In this document: one piece after another, positions 49,102-58,844 of the stretch
How positions within the stretch are numbered: position 1 is the stretch's first letter
Layout of the letters: each line of letters starts with the position of its first letter
NCBI GenBank assembly: GCA_029249345.1
Contig: JAQWHM010000015.1
Span: 1-64,000, forward strand
DNA length: 64,000 nucleotides
DNA from: UBA10348 sp002469915
GTDB taxonomy: Bacteria > Bacteroidota > Rhodothermia > Rhodothermales > UBA10348
Direction: 5' to 3'
Translations under genes and position numbers: made by a program
Notes under the pieces: model-generated
Told to the model about the DNA's origin: nothing
The model's input: only the letters and a program-made list of their open reading frames with translations
The model's database searches: none

Positions 49102-50340
49102 GTGCGAACTATTTTCACTCAATTCTGGGAATCTACTCGATTCGCCCTCCTCTCCGTTTGGTCAAATAAGATGCGTGCCGTCTTGACCACACTAGGGATC
49201 ATTATTGGTATCGTTTCCGTGACCGGGATGGCGACGGTGGTCAATGGAATTGAACAGGGATTTGAAAACGATATCTCGTCTCTCGGTACGGATGTGATGT
49301 ACATCGAAAAGTGGCCTTGGGCGCGGGGGCCGAACACGAAGTGGTGGGAATATATCAACCGGCCCAATCTTACAGAGGACCTTGCAGATGCTTTAAATGA
49401 GCGTTCTCAATCGACCCAGCAAGCAACGGCCGTTGTAAGCACAGGTAGGAGCTTAAAATCACAGACGCAGTCCATATCCTCTGCTCGCATCAAAGGCGTC
49501 CAACCAAATTATCCGTTGGTCCATCAAGTAGATATTGAAGAGGGTTATTTTTTCAGCGATTTTGATAATGATGGTGCCCGGAACATGACCGTCATTGGGG
49601 CTTCAATCGCGGAAGAGCTTTTTCCATTTGGATCCGCGCTCGGAAAAGACTTAAGAGTTGACGGGGCAAAATATCTCGTCGTCGGAATACTGGCCAAGGA
49701 AGGTCAAGGCTCTGAAGCCAACGATTCTGGAGATTTAGAAGTCCACATTCCATTCAACACGTTCAAAAAGCAATTTGGTACTCGTTTACGCGACGTGTCT
49801 ATTCAGGCTAAAGTGCTTCCAGGGTTTCTGTTGGCTGATGCCAAGGATGAGATGCGTGGTGTATTGCGAATTGCACGTAGTTTGGATGCTCAAGAAGAGG
49901 ATGATTTTGAAATCAATGAACAGGAAACTCTTCGTGCCTCCATCGAGCCAATTAAGAACGCCATATTCGGAATTGGTATTGGTCTTACTTCACTCGCTCT
50001 CTTGGTGGGTGGAATAGGAGTGATGAATATCATGTTCGTGACGGTAAAAGAACGCACGCGAGAAATAGGTATACGTAAAGCCGTCGGAGCAAAAAAATAC
50101 AGCATCCTCCTGCAGTTTCTGGTGGAGGCCATCGTGATTTGCATGGTTGGGGGTATCATCGGAGTTGGACTGGCCTTTCCGCTTTCCATGCTCATTGGAG
50201 CGGTTTTGCCGGCAACCCTAGACCTGGGAACGGTCGCAATGGCTTTTTTCATTTGTGTAGCGATTGGAACGGTGTTTGGTCTCGCCCCAGCGTGGTCGGC
50301 AGCAAAATCAGCGCCCATTGAGGCATTGAGGTACGAATAG
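49102..50340 (+). CDS. ABC transporter permease (MacB/FtsX type)
   Basis: A 412-aa permease with an N-terminal membrane helix (SNKMRAVLTTLGIIIGIVSVTGMATVVNGI), a large periplasmic MacB_PCD domain (about residues 60-270), and three C-terminal membrane helices (LVGGIGVMNIMFVTVKERTREIGIRKAVGA is the FtsX signature). Such permeases move lipids, peptides or signals with an ATPase partner. It is followed by a second permease (1-nt gap). No ATPase or membrane-fusion gene is adjacent on either side. Confidence 0.92.
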   Translation: MRTIFTQFWESTRFALLSVWSNKMRAVLTTLGIIIGIVSVTGMATVVNGIEQGFENDISSLGTDVMYIEKWPWARGPNTKWWEYINRPNLTEDLADALNERSQSTQQATAVVSTGRSLKSQTQSISSARIKGVQPNYPLVHQVDIEEGYFFSDFDNDGARNMTVIGASIAEELFPFGSALGKDLRVDGAKYLVVGILAKEGQGSEANDSGDLEVHIPFNTFKKQFGTRLRDVSIQAKVLPGFLLADAKDEMRGVLRIARSLDAQEEDDFEINEQETLRASIEPIKNAIFGIGIGLTSLALLVGGIGVMNIMFVTVKERTREIGIRKAVGAKKYSILLQFLVEAIVICMVGGIIGVGLAFPLSMLIGAVLPATLDLGTVAMAFFICVAIGTVFGLAPAWSAAKSAPIEALRYE

Positions 50341-50341
50341 T

Positions 50342-51571
50342 ATGGGCATTGTAGAAGCGGTAAGAATGGCCTTAGAAGCACTTCGCGGACACAAGATGAG
50401 GTCGGCTTTGACGCTGCTGGGCATGGTGATTGGCGTATTTGCCATTATCGTATCGGTTACCGCGGTGAGCGTGATCGATGTGTATTTTAAAGAAAAGCTT
50501 CAGTTTTTTGGGTCCTCAACCGTTTCCATATCAAAAACGAACCTGATTCCGACTGGGAATAGAGATCGCTCTTTGAGGAACCGGCCCAACATCACGTTTG
50601 AGCAGGTTGAACGACTGGACCGGATGATGCAAATTCCAGTGACGATTAGTCCATTGAACGGATTCGACATAGGTAAAGTCGTCTTTCAGGATCGCGAAAC
50701 AGAGGGAAACATCCAGGTACTCGGTTCTGATGAAGATATGCTTGCTAATTTTTCGTACGAGGTTGACGCAGGGCGTTTCTTTACCAGTGATGATGTGCAG
50801 TATGCGCGCCCAGTGTGCGTGCTGGGTTCAAACTTGGTGAAAGTTCTTTTTCCGAACGAGAATCCGATCAAAAAAATTGTCAAGGCAAGTGGTCGTCGCT
50901 GTGAAGTCATCGGTACGTTGAAAGAGAAAGGGAATCTTTTTGGATTTTCGCAGGATGATAGAATTGTCATCCCTATTACTCGTGGATTTGTGGTTTACGG
51001 GGGGACGAATCGGAACATTGATAACGTAAGTGTACGCGTTAATAATCCCGTAATGATAAATGCTGCGATCGATGAACTGACGGGTCGTTTAAGGGTTATT
51101 CGGCGGGTTGAACCGGGTGATGAAAACAACTTTGAGATTTCAACAAACGACTCCCTGCAGTCTATTTTTGATTCATTTACGGCAACGTTGACAGCCGGTG
51201 GTGCCGGTATCGGCCTGATTTCCTTATTGGCTGCAGGAATTGGAATCATGAACATTATGCTCGTCTCCGTAACAGAGCGTACGCGTGAAATTGGGATTCG
51301 AAAGTCAATAGGTGCTCGGCGCAAAGATATTTTGCGACAATTCCTACTGGAGGCTTTTTTTCTGTGCCAGGTGGGAGGGTTCATCGGAATCGTTTTGGGA
51401 GCTCTCGTTGGGAACGGAGTAGCCATTTATTTTGACATTTCTACAACCTTCCCTGTGGGCTGGGCAGTCACGGCTGTGGGAATGGTTACGGTCATAGCGC
51501 TTGTGTTCGGTGGGTATCCGGCATTTAAAGCGGCCCGGTTAAGGCCAATTGATGCCCTTCGTTGGGAGTAA
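50342..51571 (+). CDS. ABC transporter permease (MacB/FtsX type), second copy
   Basis: A 409-aa permease with the same plan as the gene before it: N-terminal helix (HKMRSALTLLGMVIGVFAIIVSVTAVSVI), a periplasmic MacB_PCD domain, then three helices with LLAAGIGIMNIMLVSVTERTREIGIRKSIGA, ending ALRWE. The two proteins may form a heterodimer. The start is an ATG 1 nt after the first permease stop, so translation is coupled. The gene is followed by rpiA after a short gap. Confidence 0.92.
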   Translation: MGIVEAVRMALEALRGHKMRSALTLLGMVIGVFAIIVSVTAVSVIDVYFKEKLQFFGSSTVSISKTNLIPTGNRDRSLRNRPNITFEQVERLDRMMQIPVTISPLNGFDIGKVVFQDRETEGNIQVLGSDEDMLANFSYEVDAGRFFTSDDVQYARPVCVLGSNLVKVLFPNENPIKKIVKASGRRCEVIGTLKEKGNLFGFSQDDRIVIPITRGFVVYGGTNRNIDNVSVRVNNPVMINAAIDELTGRLRVIRRVEPGDENNFEISTNDSLQSIFDSFTATLTAGGAGIGLISLLAAGIGIMNIMLVSVTERTREIGIRKSIGARRKDILRQFLLEAFFLCQVGGFIGIVLGALVGNGVAIYFDISTTFPVGWAVTAVGMVTVIALVFGGYPAFKAARLRPIDALRWE

Positions 51572-51634
51572 ACAGTTCTCCGCATTCTGTGGTAGATTGA
51601 TGGTTCATCGAGGAACTCACATCGCCCCATATCT

Positions 51635-52330
51635 ATGTCTGATCTACAGAAAGCAGCCAAACGAGCAGTAGGTAAACAAGTCGCGTCTATGATTAAATCT
51701 GGTATGAAACTAGGTTTGGGTACGGGCTCCACGGCGGCATTGGCTATTGAAGAACTGGGCATTCGCGTTAGGGAAGAAGGGCTAGATGTAACCGGAGTAC
51801 CGACTTCATTCGCTTCCGAACGACTTGCTCGTCAGCATGGGATCCCGGTGTCCACGTTGGATGAAACACCCGAGTTGGATCTTGCATTCGACGGCGCGGA
51901 TGAGGTAGATGCGGACATGACCTTGATTAAGGGGCGGGGTGCGGCACAGACTCGCGAAAAGATTGTAGCTGCTCAGGCCGCCAGATTTGTTGTCCTTGTG
52001 GACGAGTCCAAAATGGTTACCCGACTAGGGACCAAGTTTCCGCTTCCAGTTGAAATCGTACCGATGGCGGCGGCTCCAGTGATGAACGTCTTGCGGAGTT
52101 TGGGGGCACAGCCCGAGCTACGGATGGGTGCGAAAAAAGATGGGCCAGTGGTCAGCGATCAGGGATTGTGGATACTCGACGGCATGTTCGACGAAATAGC
52201 AGATGCTAGGCACGTGAACCAGGTATTACTGAATACACCTGGAGTAGTGGATCACGGTCTTTTCATCGATATGGCTACCGACGTGTTGATTGGGAAATCA
52301 GATGGTTCTGTTGAGCACCTTTTGAAATAG
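51635..52330 (+). CDS. rpiA: Ribose-5-phosphate isomerase A
   Basis: Interconverts ribose-5-phosphate and ribulose-5-phosphate in the pentose-phosphate pathway. A 231-aa protein with family motifs LGLGTGSTAALAIEELG, LAFDGADEVDADMTLIKGRGAAQTREKIVA, where the catalytic Asp and Lys sit, and DESKMVTRLG. The gene is convergent with radA, with a 5-nt gap. Confidence 0.96.
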   Translation: MSDLQKAAKRAVGKQVASMIKSGMKLGLGTGSTAALAIEELGIRVREEGLDVTGVPTSFASERLARQHGIPVSTLDETPELDLAFDGADEVDADMTLIKGRGAAQTREKIVAAQAARFVVLVDESKMVTRLGTKFPLPVEIVPMAAAPVMNVLRSLGAQPELRMGAKKDGPVVSDQGLWILDGMFDEIADARHVNQVLLNTPGVVDHGLFIDMATDVLIGKSDGSVEHLLK

Positions 52331-52335
52331 ATGTT

Positions 52336-53694
52336 CTAGAATAGACGATCCATCATGTCCGTTAGAGACGTGAGTCCAATACACGTCAAGGACTCAAATA
52401 ACTTTTTGTCGTAGCCTCGTTTTGGAATGTAGGCATGTTCAAAACCTAGACGGTACGATTCACTAAGTCGAGATTCCAATTGGGGCACGGCTCTGATTTC
52501 TCCACCTAGTCCGATTTCTCCACAGATCATTGCCTGACTATGGACCGGGACATCCCGGTAGGAAGACGCAACGGCTGCAGCGATAGCGAGGTCAGCGGCT
52601 GGTTCGGATAGTCTGAGGCCACCCGTGACGTTTACAAAGACGTCACAGCTCGAAAGCTCGAGTCCCGCTCTTTTTTCTAGTACAGCTAACAACATTTGTA
52701 AGCGTTTGGCATCAAATCCGGTGGCTGTTCGCTGCGGGTTCGAATAGGATGTTTGCGTAACTAAGGCCTGGATTTCGGCCAACATGGGCCGCGTTCCTTC
52801 CATGGAGCAGACGACTACGGATCCAGAAGAAAGCATATTACGATCCGAAAGGAACAGCTCACTGGGATTGGCGACGGGGGATAGCCCATTCGTCTGCATT
52901 TCAAAGACACCGATTTCGTTTGTAGAACCAAAGCGGTTTTTGACAGCTCTCAGAATGCGATATACGTGGTGACGATCGCCCTCTAGATACAGTACGGTGT
53001 CTACCATGTGTTCCAGGACTCTAGGACCGGCTAGCGTTCCTGATTTCGTTACATGTCCCACAATAAACGTAGAGGTACCGGTGGATTTCGCCATCTGAAT
53101 GAGGGCTGCTGCACTTTCGCGCACCTGAGTCACAGAGCCAGGAGCACTTTGTAGGTCAGATCGGAAGATCGTCTGAATCGAGTCCACGATCATCAAGGCG
53201 GGCTCTTCCTCTTGAACGCATCGGATAATGGATTCAACATCCGTTTCTGCTAGCAATAGGAAGTCCTTTGACCGAATGCCCATTCGCTCAGCACGCATTT
53301 TAACTTGAGACGGGGACTCCTCTCCCGTGACGTACAAGATTTTTTTGCCTAAGACCAAGGCCCCGAGCTCCGTCATCAACGTACTTTTTCCGATACCTGG
53401 ATCTCCAGCCACCAAGACGACTGATCCCTTGACGATGCCTCCCCCTAGTACTCGATCCAATTCGGAATTACCTGTAGCTAGACGTGACTCTCCACCGTCT
53501 TCCACTTCGTCGAGGGGCAGCGCTCTGGGTGCGAGGCCGCCCAAAGGCGGCCTCGCACCCATCTGATGCTTATTGGAAGAGGTACGCTCTTCCGCAAAGG
53601 AATTCCAGGCCTGACAGGCAGGACACTGACCCATCCATCGATGAGCCTCGTTTCCACAGTCTTGACAGACGAATATTGATTTTACTTTTGCCAT
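52336..53694 (-). CDS. radA: DNA repair protein RadA
   Basis: RecA-like ATPase with an N-terminal zinc finger that helps branch migration during recombination. The 452-aa protein has C10-x2-C13 and C24-x2-C27 in the zinc finger, Walker A GDPGIGKST (K103), the RadA motif KNRFGSTNEIGVFEM, and a C-terminal Lon-protease-like domain (VNVTGGLRLSEPAADLAIA). A strong hairpin lies in the linker between the zinc finger and the ATPase at 53527-53560. Confidence 0.96.
   Translation of the reverse strand: MAKVKSIFVCQDCGNEAHRWMGQCPACQAWNSFAEERTSSNKHQMGARPPLGGLAPRALPLDEVEDGGESRLATGNSELDRVLGGGIVKGSVVLVAGDPGIGKSTLMTELGALVLGKKILYVTGEESPSQVKMRAERMGIRSKDFLLLAETDVESIIRCVQEEEPALMIVDSIQTIFRSDLQSAPGSVTQVRESAAALIQMAKSTGTSTFIVGHVTKSGTLAGPRVLEHMVDTVLYLEGDRHHVYRILRAVKNRFGSTNEIGVFEMQTNGLSPVANPSELFLSDRNMLSSGSVVVCSMEGTRPMLAEIQALVTQTSYSNPQRTATGFDAKRLQMLLAVLEKRAGLELSSCDVFVNVTGGLRLSEPAADLAIAAAVASSYRDVPVHSQAMICGEIGLGGEIRAVPQLESRLSESYRLGFEHAYIPKRGYDKKLFESLTCIGLTSLTDMMDRLF
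53527..53560. repeat. Perfect 15-bp hairpin inside radA
   Basis: GGGTGCGAGGCCGCC (53527-53541) pairs perfectly with GGCGGCCTCGCACCC (53546-53560), with a CAAA loop. It encodes about residues 45-56 (GARPPLGGLAP) in the linker after the zinc finger. There is no T-run after it. It is the longest of the hairpins found inside reading frames here. Confidence 0.9.
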
Positions 53695-53893
53695 ATCTGA
53701 AATATAGAGGAGCGGAGTGACAACATCGTGACACCCCTAGGCTAAAGGTTGCGCATAGCGGATCGTATGGATCTTGGATGAACACCGTAGCGTCTGTCTT
53801 AGGAGTGACACCTATTAATGGAATCGTCGTACCTTGACTGAATATCCCAGAAACAGTTTTACGTCCCCTTTTTTGCTGAAATCGACCTCAAAT

Positions 53894-54637
53894 ATGATTT
53901 TGAACCCGATTCGGGCTCTTGGCAAGTACAGTCAGCTACTGTACCATGCTTTTGGCGCCTTACCCGAATTCGGTACCTATCGGGTCAATTTGTGGCAACA
54001 AATGATGCGAATTGGGATCGACTCCCTTCCTATTGTGATGCTCGCCGCAGCATTTTCGGGCGCAGTGACAACGGTTCAAACGGCTTATCAGTTGGTATCA
54101 CCCCTGATTCCCCGAAGTATTATTGGATCCATTGTCGTGCCCTCTATGATTTTAGAGCTAGGCGCGGTCGTGACAGGTTTTATTTTGGCCGGTCGAGTCG
54201 GAGCGCGCATCGCAGCTGAACTCGGCACTATGCGTGTAACCGAACAGATTGACGCGCTCGAAGCCATGGGACTCAATTCTATCGGGTATTTGATCGTTCC
54301 TCGGGTACTGGCCGGAATCGTCATGTTTCCGGTTTTGTATGTTGCCGCTAGCTTTGTCGGAATTGGGGGTGGCATGTTGGTTGGACATTTTGGCGGGTTC
54401 GTTCCTATTGGCGAATTTTTGGAAGGAGCACGCGAGTTTTTTCAACCGTTTGATCCTGTCTTTGGATTGATCAAATCATTAGTGTTCGGATTCACGATCA
54501 CCTCGATCTCCTGTTTCAAAGGATACAATACGAGCGGAGGTGCTGAAGGGGTGGGACGATCTACCACGCAAGCAGCGGTAGCCTCCTGTGTCTTCTTGCT
54601 TCTTGCGGATCTTGTTCTCGCAGCAACCCTACTCTAG
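53894..54637 (+). CDS. mlaE: MlaE-type lipid ABC transporter permease
   Basis: Permease of the Mla (maintenance of lipid asymmetry) system, 247 aa, with about five membrane helices. The family region LEAMGLNSIGYLIVPRVLAGIVMFPVL and SFVGIGGGMLVG are diagnostic, as is the coupling-helix stretch AELGTMRVTEQIDALEAMG. The ATG at 53894 gives normal length; an upstream TTG at 53834 would add 20 residues. It is followed by mlaF and mlaD. The permease stop is 1 nt before the mlaF start. Confidence 0.92.
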   Translation: MILNPIRALGKYSQLLYHAFGALPEFGTYRVNLWQQMMRIGIDSLPIVMLAAAFSGAVTTVQTAYQLVSPLIPRSIIGSIVVPSMILELGAVVTGFILAGRVGARIAAELGTMRVTEQIDALEAMGLNSIGYLIVPRVLAGIVMFPVLYVAASFVGIGGGMLVGHFGGFVPIGEFLEGAREFFQPFDPVFGLIKSLVFGFTITSISCFKGYNTSGGAEGVGRSTTQAAVASCVFLLLADLVLAATLL

Positions 54638-54638
54638 A

Positions 54639-55379
54639 ATGATCAGCGTTCGAAACATAAATAAGAGCTTTGATGGACGTCAGGTCCTCTTTGATGTTAA
54701 CCTAGACATTCAAGAAGGGCACACTCAAGCTATCATTGGCCGCTCGGGTTCAGGTAAGAGTGTGTTGATGAAGCACATCATTGGATTGATGCAGCCGGAT
54801 TCAGGTCATATTACTGTGGATGGAATAGACATTAATGTCATTCCGTACGCTGAATTACGTAAAGTCCGACGGAATTTCGGCGTGCTGTTTCAAGGTGGCG
54901 CCCTCTTCGATTCCATGGATGCTTTTGAGAATGTGGCCTTTCCATTGCGAACGTTTACCTCGAAATCTGAGTCAGAGGTTCGTGCCGAGGTTATGGAATG
55001 TTTAGGGATGGTGGAATTGCCCGATGTGGGGAAAAAGATGCCTTCCGAATTGTCCGGGGGCATGCAGAAAAGGGTCGCGTTGGCCCGAGCCGTTGCGCTC
55101 AAGCCCCGCTATATTTTATATGATGAACCCACAAGTGGCTTGGATCCTGAAACGTCCAATACGATTGATGAACTAATTAAAAGTCTGGCAGACCAACTGA
55201 ACGTGACGAGTATCGTTGTCACGCATGACATGCACTCTGTGTTGAATATTGCTGATAGAGCAGCGTTCATTCACGAGGGCAGAATGCACTGGACTGGCAC
55301 GATAGAAGATCTACATGCTAGTGATGACAAAGTGCTGCGTAGGTTTGTCAAAGCAAACGAATACCAGATCGGTGTATAA
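54639..55379 (+). CDS. mlaF: MlaF-type ABC ATPase
   Basis: ATPase of the Mla complex (246 aa). It has Walker A GRSGSGKS, the signature motif LSGGMQKR and Walker B YILYDEPTSGLDP, as expected for MlaF, and the helix segment DQLNVTSIVVTHDMHSV. The ATG at 54639 is chosen over a longer frame inside mlaE. It powers phospholipid trafficking between inner and outer membranes with MlaE and MlaD. Confidence 0.95.
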   Translation: MISVRNINKSFDGRQVLFDVNLDIQEGHTQAIIGRSGSGKSVLMKHIIGLMQPDSGHITVDGIDINVIPYAELRKVRRNFGVLFQGGALFDSMDAFENVAFPLRTFTSKSESEVRAEVMECLGMVELPDVGKKMPSELSGGMQKRVALARAVALKPRYILYDEPTSGLDPETSNTIDELIKSLADQLNVTSIVVTHDMHSVLNIADRAAFIHEGRMHWTGTIEDLHASDDKVLRRFVKANEYQIGV

Positions 55380-55409
55380 TCTCCGAATCGAAACACAACA
55401 AGAATAGGC

Positions 55410-56342
55410 GTGAAAATTTCAAACGAACTAAAAGTCGGACTCACGATCATTGGAGCAACAGTGATCTTCATTCTGGGTGTTCGATACTTCGAGGATTTAC
55501 CTCTTTTCGCGACGACCTACGAACTAAAAGCTGAGTTTGAGGATGCTGGAGGACTCATTCCAGGTAATCTGGTTCGAGTAAGTGGGGTCAGCGTGGGATC
55601 GGTCAATTCGGTAGTGATTTCCCAGGAAACGGGAAAAGTTGAAATCGGCTTCCATGTGGATCGAAATATTATCGTTACCGAAGGCTCTTACGCTATTGTT
55701 ACCGGAATCGATGCGCTAGGAGCTGTTCGTTTGGACCTCTTTTTGGGTAGCCCGAGCGCACCGCAGATCCCTGAGGGGGGACTCGTAGATCCGGGTAAGG
55801 GTTCAGATTTACTCGGAGACTTGAGCGCCAGTGCACCTGAAATGTTTGATAAAGTATCGGGCGTATTGGACGGACTGGATTCTGTTCTGGCAGAAGCGGG
55901 GACTATGCTATCTCAACCCGAGTCGGATTTAAGACGTACGATGTCCTCGATGGAAAGTGCCGTTGCTGAGCTAGATGCATTGTTAGCCAGTGAACGAGGC
56001 CGTGTTGACTCCATTATGTCCAACGTGGAGTCAGTTACGGGTTCTTTGGATTCCGCCATGGGCAAGGATGGCGAAAAGGTGAGTCAGGTAATGGACCATC
56101 TTGGGACCACGTTAACAACATTGGATGCCGAATTGGCCAGACTTAGTTCGGTTAGCGATAACCTCAATGTCCTGTTACAGAAGCTGAACGAAGGGCAGGG
56201 GACGCTGGGCCTTCTCATTAACGATCCAACGATGTATCACAAAATGGATTCTACGCTGGATTCCATCAATAGCCTTCTCGCTGACTTTGAGTCAGATCCT
56301 GCCAAGTATTTGGGCGAAATGAAGCTAGTAGACTTGTTTTAA
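55410..56342 (+). CDS. mlaD: MlaD-type MCE protein
   Basis: Substrate-binding MCE protein (310 aa) of the Mla transporter. An N-terminal membrane helix (about residues 9-25, VGLTIIGATVIFILGVRYF) is followed by the MCE domain (about 38-115; FEDAGGLIPGNLVRVSGVSVGSV) and a long coiled-coil tail. Length is much greater than the 180-residue E. coli form, as usual in FCB-group and plant-type MCE proteins. The start is a GTG at 55410. Confidence 0.93.
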   Translation: MKISNELKVGLTIIGATVIFILGVRYFEDLPLFATTYELKAEFEDAGGLIPGNLVRVSGVSVGSVNSVVISQETGKVEIGFHVDRNIIVTEGSYAIVTGIDALGAVRLDLFLGSPSAPQIPEGGLVDPGKGSDLLGDLSASAPEMFDKVSGVLDGLDSVLAEAGTMLSQPESDLRRTMSSMESAVAELDALLASERGRVDSIMSNVESVTGSLDSAMGKDGEKVSQVMDHLGTTLTTLDAELARLSSVSDNLNVLLQKLNEGQGTLGLLINDPTMYHKMDSTLDSINSLLADFESDPAKYLGEMKLVDLF

Positions 56343-56366
56343 GGCGATAATACCCGGGTGTGATCC

Positions 56367-56930
56367 ATGACGAACTACCAAGATGCGCTTGATCTATTCC
56401 ATGAATGGACGCTAACCGATAGCCTAAGACGCCATGGGTATGCTGTTGAAGCGGCCATGGGGTATTACGCTAAGAAACTGGGCGAAGACGAAGAAAAGTG
56501 GCGCATTACAGGACTTCTGCATGACATGGATTACGAACGTCATCAAACGATGGAAGAGCATCCGTATGTGGGAGTGAAGTATCTGAAAGAGAAGGGGTAC
56601 CCGGAGGACGTACTAGATGCCATCCTTGGGCATGCCAATCATACGGGGCACGCTAGAGAAACGCTTATGGCAAAGGTCCTATTTGCAGTGGATGAATTGG
56701 CTGGTTTCATCACAGCTGTTGGATACGTTCGGCCGACCGGTTTGGAAGGCATGAAGCCTCGGTCAGTAGTTAAAAAACTGAAGAACAAGCAATTTGCTGC
56801 TGCAGTGAGTCGCGAAGATGTCAGAGCTGGAGCTGAAGATCTTGGCATCGAGTTTAACGAACACATTGCTCATGTTATTGCTGGTATGCAAGCAGACGCA
56901 ACAAGACTCGGGTTTGGTTCGTCCGACTAG
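56367..56930 (+). CDS. HD-domain phosphohydrolase-like protein
   Basis: A 187-aa protein with an HD domain: LRRHGYAVEAAM, then HD in GLLHDMDYERH, then ILGHANHTG. The metal-binding histidines and aspartate are all present, so it is expected to be a metal-dependent phosphohydrolase or a regulator of nucleotide signalling. Substrate unknown. It starts 24 nt after mlaD. Confidence 0.88.
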   Translation: MTNYQDALDLFHEWTLTDSLRRHGYAVEAAMGYYAKKLGEDEEKWRITGLLHDMDYERHQTMEEHPYVGVKYLKEKGYPEDVLDAILGHANHTGHARETLMAKVLFAVDELAGFITAVGYVRPTGLEGMKPRSVVKKLKNKQFAAAVSREDVRAGAEDLGIEFNEHIAHVIAGMQADATRLGFGSSD

Positions 56931-56954
56931 CCATTCAACAAGCCGTGTTTTGCC

Positions 56955-58148
56955 TTGGAAGACCACCTATCAGATCAGCCTGATTCCGAAGAGATCCCAT
57001 CAACAGGTGTGTCGGTTCGTGAGGCCCGCGAAGTTACCCGCGAACGGGCGGCTGATTTTCGTGCCCTCCTATCCAAGTATGTAAAGCGCCACTTACCGTC
57101 TAAGAAAGACGCCAAGTCAACGGATGCTGGTGTACCCAAGGTAGAGGGTAATCATGCCTCGATGCTTCCACTGCTTCGTCTGATTCCATGGATACTGCTC
57201 ATCTTCTTTACAGTCTCTTTTGCGTGGGATTTTCCTGAGATGAGTTTTACGCTGATGGGTCGTGTGTTTGTGTTGGACGGCTTGATGCGCATTGTAGCTG
57301 TGAGTGGTTTGATTGGTTTTTTAACCAATTGGGTGGCCATTACGATGCTTTTCAATCCTCGACAAGAGCGACCCTTATTCGGACAGGGTTTGATACCGGC
57401 ACAACGGGAACGGGTGATATACCGTCTGGCTACCGCCGTGAGTGAGGAATTGATCAATGAAGAGATCATCAAGCAGAAAATTGAAGAGAATGAGGTCATT
57501 CCGAAGTATCGCGAGATCGCGATGACCGTTACCCGAGGTGTGCTTGAGGATGACGGGTTTCGATCTGAACTCAAGTCACTGACTGCGGACTACGTTGAAA
57601 CCGTGCTTACATCGGATGAAGTCAGAAATCGGATTGTAGGATTCGTGATTGAGAAAATCGAGGCCTATGCAGGAGAAGGGGTCGGCGGAATGGCGCTCAA
57701 AGCGTATCGCTTTGTAAACGAAGACGATTTTAAAGCAAGGGTAGATAAAGCCGTTCACGGCATTCCGATGCAGCTAGACGTCGTTTTAGATGAAATGGAT
57801 GCTTTGTTGGATCGTATTCCAGCTAAAATCGAAGCTCGAGCAGAGGATATCGAGGATCTGGCTACGCGCGTGGTGTTAGGCTTTGTTGAAAACCTAGACG
57901 TCTATAACATGGTCATGAGTAACATGATGAGCTATGATGAAGGGAAATTGGAGGCACTGATTAAAAAATCCAGCAACGAACAGCTCAATTACATCAAGTA
58001 CCTGGGAGGTGCACTGGGTGTGCTAGGTGGACTTGTTATTTGGCAGCCTATCCCGGCCGTTCTGCTATTTTCTGGAGTGGGCGGGATTCTGTTCGTTGTT
58101 GATGAAACCTTGTTTAGGCTCCGCAAGAAAAGTCAGGATGTCGACTGA
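56955..58148 (+). CDS. DUF445-family membrane protein
   Basis: A 397-aa protein with an N-terminal charged region, two membrane helices near residues 70-90 and 105-130, and a helical region containing GFLTNWVAITMLFNPRQERPLFGQGLIPAQRERV, the DUF445 hallmark. A last pair of helices (about 345-385) closes the chain. Function is unknown. The start is a TTG at 56955, and the 3' end overlaps the convergent tdk gene by 16 nt. Confidence 0.88.
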   Translation: MEDHLSDQPDSEEIPSTGVSVREAREVTRERAADFRALLSKYVKRHLPSKKDAKSTDAGVPKVEGNHASMLPLLRLIPWILLIFFTVSFAWDFPEMSFTLMGRVFVLDGLMRIVAVSGLIGFLTNWVAITMLFNPRQERPLFGQGLIPAQRERVIYRLATAVSEELINEEIIKQKIEENEVIPKYREIAMTVTRGVLEDDGFRSELKSLTADYVETVLTSDEVRNRIVGFVIEKIEAYAGEGVGGMALKAYRFVNEDDFKARVDKAVHGIPMQLDVVLDEMDALLDRIPAKIEARAEDIEDLATRVVLGFVENLDVYNMVMSNMMSYDEGKLEALIKKSSNEQLNYIKYLGGALGVLGGLVIWQPIPAVLLFSGVGGILFVVDETLFRLRKKSQDVD

Positions 58149-58756
58149 GCGGTTGAGTCAGTGTCATCCGAGGTGTCGAGTCCTGCAGACAGATTGACAT
58201 CAAAACAATCCCGGCAGCGCGGCTCATAACTATCCGTGGCTCCCAGCAATACTTGCTCGCTTCCAGCCACGAGACGCTGCGAATGATTGGCTGGTGCCCC
58301 GCACACTACGCAGATGGCGTGCAATTTGGTTACGAATTCCGCGATGGCCATAACCTGTGGCAACGGTTCAAACGGATTGCCAAGGTAGTCCTGATCTAGT
58401 CCCGCAACGATAACTCGTTTTCCAACCAAGGCGAGTTCTTTACACACGTCGACTAGATCATTCTCAAAAAATTGAGCTTCGTCAATACCGACTACTTCAG
58501 CATCCATGGCTAAGAGCAGAATTTGAGATGCCGATGCGACGGGCGTTGAGCGCACACTGCGTTCATCATGTGAAACCACTTCATCGTCACTAAATCTAGT
58601 GTCGAGTGCCGGTTTGAAGATCTCAACCCGCTGACGGGCTATCCGAGCCCGTTTCATGCGCCGAATCAGTTCTTCGGTCTTTCCACTAAACATGGATCCG
58701 CAAACGACTTCTATCCAGCCGGCTGTTCGGGGGCGTCTGAGTATATGCGGTTCCAA
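58133..58756 (-). CDS. tdk: Thymidine kinase (type II)
   Basis: Phosphorylates thymidine with ATP in the salvage pathway. The 207-aa protein shows the P-loop GSMFSGKTEELIRR, the Walker B-like VVGIDEAQFF, the lasso region with LHAICVVCGAPANHSQRL and the zinc-binding cysteines C-x2-C pairs (CVVC and CRDC). The C-terminal tail is low-complexity. It is convergent with DUF445. Confidence 0.95.
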   Translation of the reverse strand: MEPHILRRPRTAGWIEVVCGSMFSGKTEELIRRMKRARIARQRVEIFKPALDTRFSDDEVVSHDERSVRSTPVASASQILLLAMDAEVVGIDEAQFFENDLVDVCKELALVGKRVIVAGLDQDYLGNPFEPLPQVMAIAEFVTKLHAICVVCGAPANHSQRLVAGSEQVLLGATDSYEPRCRDCFDVNLSAGLDTSDDTDSTAQSTS

Positions 58757-58844
58757 AGAGGGGGGCCTCAGGATTCAGGGAAAAGAGGGTCACGAAGATA
58801 CATCACCAAGACCGATATTCATCGGAGTGACGGAAAGCCGGGTG

